From an uncultured Collinsella sp. (lineage in GTDB: Bacteria; Actinomycetota; Coriobacteriia; Coriobacteriales; Coriobacteriaceae), in contig CAUDNY010000007.1 of the NCBI GenBank assembly GCA_958450865.1, positions 62,001 through 126,000 on the forward strand: a stretch of DNA of 64,000 nt, written 5' to 3'. The number at the start of each line of letters is the position of its first letter. Position 1 is the first letter of the stretch. The position numbers and the translations under genes were made by a program. This document shows, piece by piece, positions 1 to 6,725 of the stretch. Under the pieces are notes generated by a model that had not been told where the DNA came from, made no database searches, and saw nothing but the letters and a program-made list of their open reading frames with translations.

Positions 1-431
1 CGCCCCAACTGCGCACGCAAATTGTCGATCTCGCGCTGGAGCTCAGCGCTCTCCTTTTGAGCGTCGGCACGGGCCTCAACCGCCGCACGCTGGCTTGCGC
101 TCTCGCGCTCTGCGGCAGCGCCCTCGAGCTTGGCGCGCAGCTCGGCAAGCTCCGCATCGCGCTTGGCGAGCTCTTGCGCCAGCTGCTGAGCTGCAGCGTT
201 CTTCTGCTCGACAAGCTGAGCGTCGCGCTGAGACTCTGCCTTTTGCAAAGCAGCCGTCGAGCGTGAGCGTTCAAGCTCCAACGCCTGCTCGCCCTCGCGC
301 TGGACTGCCTTCACACGCTCGTCCAGGTCGCGCGAGAACTCGGCATCGCGCACCTGCTTGACGATATCCGCATAACCGGACGCATCGACCTTAAAAACTT
401 CGCCGCAATGCGGGCACTTGATCTCGTTCAT
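1..431 (-). CDS. DUF2130-type coiled-coil protein, 3' end beyond window
   Basis: The frame starts at ATG 431, behind a GAGGAG ribosome site five bases upstream, and is still open at base 1, so only the first 143 residues are visible. Cys6-Pro-His-Cys9-Gly forms a zinc-knuckle-like start. From about residue 30 onward the chain is rich in Ala, Glu, Gln, Lys and Arg with heptad character, which predicts a long coiled coil. This order, CxxCG followed by a long coiled coil, is that of DUF2130 proteins, whose missing C-terminal domain is related to RmuC-like or nuclease folds. Function is unknown. Family assignment is recognition from the N-terminus only. Confidence 0.85.
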   Translation of the reverse strand, partial: MNEIKCPHCGEVFKVDASGYADIVKQVRDAEFSRDLDERVKAVQREGEQALELERSRSTAALQKAESQRDAQLVEQKNAAAQQLAQELAKRDAELAELRAKLEGAAAERESASQRAAVEARADAQKESAELQREIDNLRAQLG

Positions 432-489
432 AGCAGCTCCTCGATGGACGCAAATTTCAACCGCCTACACTCTACCGCGCCGCACGGAC

Positions 490-524
490 AAAAAAGGCGC
501 CGCTGCCATAATGGCAACGGCGCC
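490..524 (-). terminator. Intrinsic terminator of the metallophosphoesterase gene
   Basis: On the minus strand a 13-bp stem (496-508 with 512-524, one mismatch, loop of three) is followed directly by six U (490-495). It lies just after the phosphoesterase stop and after the palindromic repeat. Confidence 0.8.
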
Positions 525-571
525 AGAGCCACCACAAAGGTGCCTGTCCCCTTTGTGGTGGCTCTGGCGCC
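519..571. repeat. GTCCC-family palindrome, 22-bp perfect arms
   Basis: Bases 519-540 and 550-571 are perfect reverse complements (22 bp). The centre carries CCTGTCCCC, the GTCCC core shared with several other intergenic palindromes in this window. The right arm abuts the TAG stop codon (574-572) of the phosphoesterase gene, and the left arm shares bases with the terminator stem. Confidence 0.85.
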
Positions 572-1117
572 CTATAACCCAAAGAAGCTAAGAATCTGAT
601 CGCGGCTTACGGGCTTGTACTCGTTGGCATCGAGACCGACATCGTAGCGAAAGATAGGGCGTTCGCGATCGCGGTTGCGCACGTTGGTGCGGTCTCCCCT
701 GCTGTGGATATGCCCGTGTAGCATGATGGCGCCACGCGCCTTGCCGTTCCAGCTGAGCATGGGGTAATGGCTCAAAACCAGGCGATGGCCCTTGGCATAG
801 CCAGGAGCAATCTCCAGGTAATCGCGCACGTCATCCCAGATTTGAGGCGCAGCTGGATCTTCCCAATCGCCGTCATGGTTACCACGGATAAGCGTCACAT
901 TCTTGCATTCGATACGCTCGCGCAGGCGCACCGCCTCCGCCAGGGGCAAGCGATAGGTAAAGTCACCCAGAATATAGAGGCGGTCATCCGCAGCCACGCA
1001 CTCATTGATGGCATCGATGACCTTGCGATTCATCTCCTCGACCGAGCCAAACGGCCGGTCCATGTCGTGCAGGATATTCGTGTCACCCAGGTGCAGGTCG
1101 GCGGTAAACCACATCAT
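572..1117 (-). CDS. Calcineurin-like metallophosphoesterase
   Basis: Small 181-residue phosphoesterase of the calcineurin-like superfamily. The metal-binding motifs appear in order: TADLHLGD at the N-terminus, LGDF, RGNHD, LSHYPML and LHGHIHS. Together they supply the Asp, Asn and His ligands of a dinuclear centre. An upstream ATG (1132) is in frame, but the sequence ATGAGGA just after it looks like the ribosome site for the ATG at 1117, so 1117 is preferred. The substrate is unknown; the size fits YfcE/MJ0936-like single-domain phosphodiesterases. A TATACT -10-like box lies at 1159-1164. Confidence 0.85.
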   Translation of the reverse strand: MMWFTADLHLGDTNILHDMDRPFGSVEEMNRKVIDAINECVAADDRLYILGDFTYRLPLAEAVRLRERIECKNVTLIRGNHDGDWEDPAAPQIWDDVRDYLEIAPGYAKGHRLVLSHYPMLSWNGKARGAIMLHGHIHSRGDRTNVRNRDRERPIFRYDVGLDANEYKPVSRDQILSFFGL

Positions 1118-1183
1118 CGTCTGTGTCCTCATTTCGCAACGCGTCTAACACGTGCCTAGTATACAGACACAGCGATGCGGCGG

Positions 1184-1375
1184 TTAGCCAAAGAGCCCGC
1201 CGAACAGGCCGCGGCGGCGCTTGTCCTTTTTATTCGAACCTTTGCCCTGGGCGTTCTTATCCTTTTGCTTTTTGCGGTCCTGCTCCAACTCATCGTCATC
1301 GAGTAGCATATCCCACTCAAACGGATCGTCTGTCAGATCCAACAGGTCGTCGCCATCAAACACGTGCGCCTCCAT
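1184..1375 (-). CDS. Small acidic/basic hypothetical protein (63 aa)
   Basis: This is a 63-residue frame with a very acidic first half (DGDD, DDD runs) and a Lys/Arg-rich second half ending GLFGGLFG. No family is recognised. The opposed charge halves and the Phe/Gly tail look like selected protein rather than random sequence. No clear Shine-Dalgarno precedes the ATG. It begins eight bases after another small frame (1382-1561) on the same strand, with which it could be translationally coupled. Confidence is moderate. Confidence 0.45.
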   Translation of the reverse strand: MEAHVFDGDDLLDLTDDPFEWDMLLDDDELEQDRKKQKDKNAQGKGSNKKDKRRRGLFGGLFG

Positions 1376-1381
1376 TACCGA

Positions 1382-1561
1382 TTAGAGAGCATCCACAACA
1401 TAGTTGAGAAGTCTACGGGCCCGTGCGGACACAAATTCATCCTGTCTGCGTCTTTCAATCGTTTGCCGCAACGCTTGCGCGACGGAACGCTTGCAGATAA
1501 GATAGGAACACGGATGGCACCCGTGGCAGCGGGTCTTGCCAACTCCGATACACGTTTTCAT
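1382..1561 (-). CDS. Candidate Cys-rich small protein (59 aa)
   Basis: An open frame of 59 codons runs from ATG 1561 to TAA 1382. The N-terminal half has Cys4, Cys12, Cys15, Cys18 and Cys23 with the cluster CHGCHPC; the C-terminal half is a basic amphipathic stretch. The next small frame follows after six bases. Against it: there is no visible ribosome site and its start overlaps a hairpin. No family is recognised. Confidence 0.3.
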   Translation of the reverse strand: MKTCIGVGKTRCHGCHPCSYLICKRSVAQALRQTIERRRQDEFVSARARRLLNYVVDAL

Positions 1562-1567
1562 CGTGAG

Positions 1568-1608
1568 AAGTGGCCGTCTTCGCTTACGCGGGGGCGGCCA
1601 CTTTGTTT
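1568..1608. terminator. Hairpin downstream of the aldehyde dehydrogenase gene
   Basis: Nine-bp perfect arms (1568-1576 and 1595-1603) enclose an 18-base loop, with TTTGTTT on the plus side. It sits 20 bases past the ALDH stop on the minus strand, where the T-tract is poor, so efficiency as an ALDH terminator is uncertain. Confidence 0.45.
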
Positions 1609-1627
1609 ATCCCTATGTCATCTGATT

Positions 1628-3007
1628 CTAATGCACAAACATGCGCACGAACTTGTGCTTCCAGTTTGCGTAAGGGGCATAGCGGAACGGCACGTCCAGC
1701 CACGTTGCCTTGTTCACGATGCTCTTCTTGTGACTAAACGTATCGAAGCTCTCGCGGCCATGGTACTGCCCCATGCCGCTCGCGCCCATGCCGCCAAAGC
1801 CCATATGACTCGTAGCCAAATGCATAATGGTGTCATTAACACAGCCGCCGCCAAAGGGCACGTAGCGCACAAAGCGCTGCTGAGCCGCACGGTCCTGGCT
1901 AAAGACATACAGGGCCAGCGGCGTCGGACGATCCGTAATAAACGTCTCGGCCTCATCCAGGTCATCAAACGCCAGCACCGGTAAGATCGGGCCGAAAATC
2001 TCCTCCTGCATTACGGCGTCATCGGGGGTCACGCCGTCCAAAATCGTCGGCTCGATCTTGAGCGACGACTCGCGCGCCGTGCCTCCCAGCACAACCTTGT
2101 CGGGGTCGATCAGCCCACGCACGCGCGCAAAATGCTTGGCGTTGACGATATGTCCGTAATCCTCGTTATCGAGCGGATGCTCGCCAAACATACGGCGGAC
2201 CTCCTCCTTGATAAGGTCCAGCAGCTCGTCATGCACGCGCGCATCGACCAGCAAGTAGTCGGGCGCCACGCAGGTCTGCCCCACGTTGAGCCATTTACCA
2301 AAGGCGATACGCCGCGCCGCGACCTTCAAGTTTGCCGTCGCATCCACGATGCAGGGACTCTTTCCGCCCAGCTCAAGCGTCACGGGCGTAAGGTTTTTAC
2401 TTGCGCGCTCCATGACGAGCTTGCCGACCGGAACGCTACCGGTAAAGAAGATCTTGTCCCAGCACTCATCGAGCAGCGCTTCATTTTCGGCGCGCCCGCC
2501 CTCGACAACCGTCACCAGGCGCGGATCAAATGCCTCTTCACAGATTTGCCTGAGCACCGCGCTCGATGCCGGAGCATAGGCGCTCGGCTTGATGACCACG
2601 GTGTTGCCCGCGGCAAGGGCGCCGGCGAGCGGCTCGAGCGTCAGCAAAAACGGATAATTCCAGGGTGCCATGATGAGCGTGACACCATAGGGCACGGCTT
2701 GCGTTTTGCACACGCTTACGGCGTTGGCGAGGTCACACGGACGCAGGCGCGGACGACTCCATCGAGCCACATGTGCAATCTGATGACGCATCTCGGAAAG
2801 CGAGGTGCCGATCTCGCACATATAGGCCTCGTCATGTGACTTTCCCAAATCGGTCTTGAGCGCATGGGCGATATCAGTCTCGTGTGCCCGCACCGCCTCG
2901 CGCAGGCGCACGAGGGCGCGGCGTCGAGCATCGACATCAAACGTGGCGTGCGTCTTAAAGTAGGCGCGCTGTTCGCCGACAATGCGCGCGATTTCCTCGG
3001 TGTTCAT
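1628..3007 (-). CDS. Aldehyde dehydrogenase, class 3 type
   Basis: NAD(P)-dependent oxidation of an aldehyde to the acid, or the reverse. The 459 residues match the ALDH3 family in length. Visible motifs are APWNYPF and VVIKPS (cofactor binding), FTGS, ELGGKSP with the general-base Glu, NVGQTCVAPDY with the catalytic Cys, and EEIFGPILPV. AGGAGG precedes the ATG by four bases. The gene begins eight bases after the iron alcohol dehydrogenase stop, so the two form an operon able to interconvert alcohol, aldehyde and acid. The natural substrate cannot be read from the sequence. Confidence 0.93.
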   Translation of the reverse strand: MNTEEIARIVGEQRAYFKTHATFDVDARRRALVRLREAVRAHETDIAHALKTDLGKSHDEAYMCEIGTSLSEMRHQIAHVARWSRPRLRPCDLANAVSVCKTQAVPYGVTLIMAPWNYPFLLTLEPLAGALAAGNTVVIKPSAYAPASSAVLRQICEEAFDPRLVTVVEGGRAENEALLDECWDKIFFTGSVPVGKLVMERASKNLTPVTLELGGKSPCIVDATANLKVAARRIAFGKWLNVGQTCVAPDYLLVDARVHDELLDLIKEEVRRMFGEHPLDNEDYGHIVNAKHFARVRGLIDPDKVVLGGTARESSLKIEPTILDGVTPDDAVMQEEIFGPILPVLAFDDLDEAETFITDRPTPLALYVFSQDRAAQQRFVRYVPFGGGCVNDTIMHLATSHMGFGGMGASGMGQYHGRESFDTFSHKKSIVNKATWLDVPFRYAPYANWKHKFVRMFVH

Positions 3008-3015
3008 GGACCCTC

Positions 3016-4236
3016 CTAGTTCTCGCCCTCAAACATACCACCCGCGACGACCTCGTACATACGCTCGAGCTCCAAACGATCCATCAAAAGTGGAACGGGG
3101 TACAGCGGATTGGCCTCGGCATCGGCATGGGCCGCCATCTCAGGAATGTCGGAGCGGCGAATGCCCGTCACATATTTGGGAATGCCCAAGGCGGCATTCA
3201 TGCGGTCGACCCAATCGATAAAGGCCTCGGCCGCAAGACTGTCCTGCGCGTTAGCCGGCGCGATACCGGCCATGCGAGCAAGATCGGCAAGCTTGGGGGC
3301 GGCGGCGTCACCATAAGCGCGAAGCATGTGCGGCAGGATGATCGCGTTGGCCAAACCGTGCGGAATTCCGTATCGGCCGCCCAGGCTGTGCGCGATGGCA
3401 TGCACATATCCGACATAGGAGCGAGTAAACGCAACGCCCGCCTTATACGCCGCCGAAAGCATATTGCGACGAGCGCGCATGTCGTCGCCATGCTCATAAG
3501 CCTCGAGCAAATTGTCGCGGATGAGCTGGACCGCCTGACGCGCCATCTTACGCGTATAGGGCGTGGTGCTGCGCCCGATAAACGCCTCGACGGCATGTGT
3601 CAGAGCATCCATGCCCGTCTGCCCCGTAATGGAGGCGGGCAGGCCGCGTGTAAACTCGGGGTCGTGCACCGCAAAGCGCGGAATAAGCACAAAGTCGTTA
3701 ATGGGGTATTTGTAGTGCGTCTCGTCATCGGTGATAACCGCCGCGAGTGTGACTTCGCTTCCCGTGCCCGCCGTGGTGGGAACGGCGATGAGCAGCGGCA
3801 GGCGACGATGGACACGCAGCAGGCCGCGCATCTTGTTGATGGGTTTGTTGGGTTGCGCGATGCGCGCACCCACGCCCTTGGCACAGTCCATGGCAGAACC
3901 GCCGCCAAAGCCGATAATGGCCTGGCAGGCGCGCGCTCGATACAGAGACGCCGCTTCCTCCACGTTTGAGACCGTGGGGTTCGCACGCGTTTCGGCATAG
4001 ACCGTAACGCCAATCCCCTGAGCCGTAAGCGCACGCTCGAGCGATGCCGTGAGCCCCAAACGTGCAATACCAGGGTCTGTCACGATAAGGACCTTCTGGA
4101 TCGAGCGCTTTTGAAGCACCGCGGGCACATCCTCGGCATGCTCCAAAATGCGCGGCTCGGTATAGGGCAGCACCGGCAATGCGATGCGAAAAACCGTTTG
4201 ATACGTTCGGCACCAGGCGCGGCGGGCTAGATGCAT
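3016..4236 (-). CDS. Iron-containing alcohol dehydrogenase
   Basis: Group III (Fe2+) NAD(P)H-dependent alcohol dehydrogenase of 406 residues. GFGGGSAMDCAK binds the dinucleotide, and PTTAGTGSEVT follows. The metal ligands are the conserved Asp of the PEF region plus His in DALTHAVEAF and the two His of HAIAHSLGG and IPHGLANA. The in-frame ATG at 4317 is disfavoured because AAGGAG stands 11 bases before ATG 4236. It is first in an operon with the class 3 aldehyde dehydrogenase. A palindrome just upstream (4256-4269) may be the regulator site. Confidence 0.93.
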   Translation of the reverse strand: MHLARRAWCRTYQTVFRIALPVLPYTEPRILEHAEDVPAVLQKRSIQKVLIVTDPGIARLGLTASLERALTAQGIGVTVYAETRANPTVSNVEEAASLYRARACQAIIGFGGGSAMDCAKGVGARIAQPNKPINKMRGLLRVHRRLPLLIAVPTTAGTGSEVTLAAVITDDETHYKYPINDFVLIPRFAVHDPEFTRGLPASITGQTGMDALTHAVEAFIGRSTTPYTRKMARQAVQLIRDNLLEAYEHGDDMRARRNMLSAAYKAGVAFTRSYVGYVHAIAHSLGGRYGIPHGLANAIILPHMLRAYGDAAAPKLADLARMAGIAPANAQDSLAAEAFIDWVDRMNAALGIPKYVTGIRRSDIPEMAAHADAEANPLYPVPLLMDRLELERMYEVVAGGMFEGEN

Positions 4237-4255
4237 AAAGGAAGCTCCTTCATTT

Positions 4256-4269
4256 GTTGATTGGTCAAC
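4256..4269. promoter_or_regulatory. Candidate operator upstream of the ADH-ALDH operon
   Basis: GTTGATTGGTCAAC is an inverted repeat with GTTGA/TCAAC arms, 20 bases upstream of the ADH start. A related half-site (TTAATCAATCAAC) lies at 4321-4333. The spacing and symmetry fit a TetR-type dimer, but no regulator gene is adjacent. Confidence 0.4.
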
Positions 4270-4380
4270 ATTTGCTCGACCGATTGTACTCGGCGGAGGT
4301 CGCACGAGGTCTAGCAATCGTTAATCAATCAACATCTTCACATGCCAAAATTGTTTTATTAAAAATCATTCCTAATAGGC

Positions 4381-4408
4381 TTCACATTCGGTCTCATTTA
4401 TGGATAAT
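4381..4408 (+). promoter_or_regulatory. Candidate promoter of the rubrerythrin gene
   Basis: TTCACA (4381-4386) and GATAAT (4403-4408) are separated by 16 bases in an AT-rich stretch, 85 bases before the rubrerythrin start. A small CCTAATAGG palindrome lies just upstream. Confidence 0.45.
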
Positions 4409-4492
4409 AGAACTCGTCAAGACGCACGTCCGGAGAGGGCCCTTACGGGACCGGACGAGCGCACAATCGCCATCGATCGAAAGGATCGAATC

Positions 4493-5053
4493 ATGAAGTT
4501 TGTTTGCCCCGTTTGCGGTTATGTGGAAGAGTTCGACGGCGACCAGCTGCCCGAGGACTTCAAGTGCCCCCAGTGTGGTGTTCCCGGTTCTCGTTTCCTG
4601 AAGCAGGAGGAGGGCCAGCTCGAGTGGGCTGCCGAGCACGTCGTGGGCGTCGCCAAGATGGAGGGCGTCTCCGAGGACATCGTTGCCGACCTGCGCGCCA
4701 ACTTTGAGGGCGAGTGCTCCGAGGTCGGTATGTACCTGGCCATGGCTCGCGTCGCCCATCGCGAGGGTTATCCCGAGATCGGTCTGTACTGGGAGAAGGC
4801 TGCCCACGAGGAGGCCGAGCACGCCGCCAAGTTCGCCGAGCTCCTGGGCGAGGTCGTGACCGACTCCACCAAGAAGAACCTCGAGATGCGCGTTGAGGCC
4901 GAGAACGGCGCCACCGCCGGCAAGACCGATCTTGCCAAGCGCGCCAAGGCCGCTGGCCTCGATGCCATCCACGACACCGTGCACGAGATGGCTCGCGACG
5001 AGGCTCGCCACGGCAAGGCTTTCGCCGGTCTGCTCAAGCGCTACTTTGGCTAA
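4493..5053 (+). CDS. Reverse rubrerythrin (N-terminal rubredoxin, C-terminal diiron)
   Basis: This 186-residue peroxide-reducing protein protects anaerobes from O2 and H2O2. The rubredoxin-like iron site comes first (CPVC at 5-8, CPQC at 25-28), followed by a ferritin-like four-helix diiron domain with EGECSE, HEEAEH and DEARHG segments. This domain order is reversed relative to classical rubrerythrin and is the type characterised in Clostridium acetobutylicum as an NADH-peroxidase terminal component. Start 4493 is set by AAAGGA eight bases upstream, not by the earlier in-frame ATG at 4400. Codon use is strongly biased to C/G-ending codons, suggesting high expression. It is monocistronic, with its own promoter and terminator. 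Confidence 0.93.
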   Translation: MKFVCPVCGYVEEFDGDQLPEDFKCPQCGVPGSRFLKQEEGQLEWAAEHVVGVAKMEGVSEDIVADLRANFEGECSEVGMYLAMARVAHREGYPEIGLYWEKAAHEEAEHAAKFAELLGEVVTDSTKKNLEMRVEAENGATAGKTDLAKRAKAAGLDAIHDTVHEMARDEARHGKAFAGLLKRYFG

Positions 5054-5088
5054 GCCAGCCGCCTGAGAGATAATCTTTAGCTCGATAA

Positions 5089-5117
5089 GGCCCGGACCGC
5101 ATGGTTCGGGCCTTTTT
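5089..5117 (+). terminator. Strong terminator after rubrerythrin
   Basis: GGCCCGGACC (5089-5098) pairs with GGTTCGGGCC (5103-5112) around a GCAT loop and is followed by five T. Confidence 0.92.
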
Positions 5118-5183
5118 CGTGCCTCACGAATTTGTTAACGCTCTGAAATAGGACCGCCTTCGGCATCGGTTTCTCGTCAAAAA

Positions 5184-5306
5184 CTAAGTGAGTAGACTTT
5201 TTGGAACTTGTCGAGCACACCATCCATATTGCTTTATAAAGCCGCAGGTAAATGACTTGTTGCAAAACGGCCCGGTCGCCAAAGCGCCAAAAGTCTACTC
5301 ACTTAG
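5184..5306. mobile_element. ~120-bp terminal-inverted-repeat element, copy 1
   Basis: The two ends (CTAAGTGAGTAGAC and its complement GTCTACTCACTTAG) are inverted repeats, and a second copy with about 80 percent identity over its whole length lies at 6605-6725. Shared internal blocks include CCGCAGGTA, CTTGTT and GGTCGCCAAAG. There is no transposase inside, so it resembles a miniature inverted-repeat element (MITE). Its right end runs into the coding end of the next gene and supplies that gene's stop codon. Confidence 0.75.
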
Positions 5307-6422
5307 AACTGCAGCCGTCCACGATCGAGCTGTTTTGTGTCTAACGGGCATCTTTCCGTCGATTACTCCCAATTTTGTCCAGTCAACGAATAGTTCAGAC
5401 CGGAGTAATGTCTCGGCCCTTTGCTCATCTGAGCTTTTATCACGATATTCAGCATCGAGCATCCTGCATACGGCCTTAACGACCGCGCGGAATCTATCCT
5501 CATCGGATATCTGTCTGTGTGTCAGGAGAAGTACATCGTAGCCCATGGCCTGAAGGGCCGTCATGCGGTCAGCGTCACGCAAGCCATCCCCTGCTCGTCC
5601 GTGCGAGGCCTTTCCCTGACAATCAATGGCCACCTGTCGCCTGCCGTCCGACGAAGACAGAAGTAGGTCGATATATACACGGGACTTTCCCACAATCGCT
5701 CGAGCACTTGCGCTTAGCCACACTTCGACATTGAGCTCTATGCCGCAAAAACCTTCGCCTCCCAGGGATCGTGGCAATCCAAGCAACAAATATGCCTCGA
5801 CCTCAAAAGGCGATGCGGCACCCAATGGAACGAGACGCGATACCGCTATAAATCGATTGCCGTAACGCATCCCGCAAACATCTGAACAAAAACGGTCAAG
5901 GTCTCCACCCAAAACCAAAGCGTCACGACGCCATAAATTTGAGGCGGCGTCATCCCCGGATGGGCAGCGCACCCAACCCAAGGTTGTCGAAATCGCGCCC
6001 GAATCAATTGCACGCGTAAGCTCCGCCTCAAGTGCCGCCGGCAGAGCGCACACCGCAAACAAGCCACACATCTCCGCCAATACCAAAAGAAGCTGAAGAT
6101 CCGTCAGATGCCACGACATGATGAATGCCGTCAGTAGAGGAGACGTAACCAAAAATCCATGCTCCGTTTCCAGCACGGATTCCCTGGGGAGCTCACCAAG
6201 GAACAGCCGCTGCCTAATGCTGGCAGGGCAAGTCCGTTTGTTTCTCGTCCGAACCAATGTATACAGCGGAAAACCGAGCGCAACCGCAGCCGTCGGGTTA
6301 CGGGCGAGTTCATATCGCTGCCGGTCTTCTTCCGGCCGTGGAAGCAGCGGACACAAAGCGCGGACCTGAGGGGGCAAACGCCAGTACCTAAAAGCCGATA
6401 TGTCACAAAGCAGATCCTTCAT
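5295..6422 (-). CDS. Hypothetical protein with DUF559/PD-(D/E)XK-like C-terminus
   Basis: About 375 residues. The first ~200 residues are unrecognised but resemble the N-terminal part of AbiEi-like proteins common in Coriobacteriia. The last third reads like a DUF559/Vsr-type nuclease core: Glu in SPFEVEAYLLL (about 209), Asp in VYIDLLL (about 254), the variant VAIDCQGK (about 267-273), and the DADRMTALQAMGYDVLLLT block. The usual ExK is replaced by D-x-Q-G-K, so activity is uncertain. There is no clear ribosome site; GTG 6428 is an alternative start. The last three codons and stop (Leu-Ser-Glu-TAG) lie inside the inverted-repeat element. It has lower GC than its neighbours and is flanked by both element copies, suggesting an acquired module. 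Confidence 0.6.
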   Translation of the reverse strand: MKDLLCDISAFRYWRLPPQVRALCPLLPRPEEDRQRYELARNPTAAVALGFPLYTLVRTRNKRTCPASIRQRLFLGELPRESVLETEHGFLVTSPLLTAFIMSWHLTDLQLLLVLAEMCGLFAVCALPAALEAELTRAIDSGAISTTLGWVRCPSGDDAASNLWRRDALVLGGDLDRFCSDVCGMRYGNRFIAVSRLVPLGAASPFEVEAYLLLGLPRSLGGEGFCGIELNVEVWLSASARAIVGKSRVYIDLLLSSSDGRRQVAIDCQGKASHGRAGDGLRDADRMTALQAMGYDVLLLTHRQISDEDRFRAVVKAVCRMLDAEYRDKSSDEQRAETLLRSELFVDWTKLGVIDGKMPVRHKTARSWTAAVLSE

Positions 6423-6505
6423 AGGCACAGGAAAACACGAATCTCAACCCAGCCTGTCTCGCATTGGCGCGAACGCACCGAAAATGGCACCGAACGGACC
6501 GCTAA

Positions 6506-6571
6506 GTTTTCAACAGCCCTCCCCAACTGACCAAAAGCTTGCCAAGAACTGGACGGGGCCCTGTTGAAAAC
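6506..6571. repeat. Inverted repeat upstream of the PD-(D/E)XK-like gene
   Basis: GTTTTCAACAG (6506-6516) and its exact complement (6561-6571) flank a 44-base spacer, followed by CCCATTTTTT. It lies between the hypothetical gene's start and element copy 2. It could terminate plus-strand transcription or be another decayed repeat. Confidence 0.45.
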
Positions 6572-6604
6572 CCCATTTTTTCTCGTGCGGAAGCTTTGCG
6601 CGGC

Positions 6605-6725
6605 AAGTGAGTAGACTTTTTGGAACATCCCGAGCAGACCAGTCATCCTGCTTTTCAAAACCGCAGGTAGATAGCTTGTTACAAAACTGCCTGGTCGCCA
6701 AAGTTCCAAAAGCCTACTCACTTAG
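6605..6725. mobile_element. ~120-bp terminal-inverted-repeat element, copy 2
   Basis: Same ends and internal blocks as the element at 5184-5306, in the same orientation. Here the inner end sequences GGAAC and GTTCC also pair, giving ~20-bp arms. The right end overlaps the last codons of the MocR-type regulator gene and supplies its TAG stop. Confidence 0.75.
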
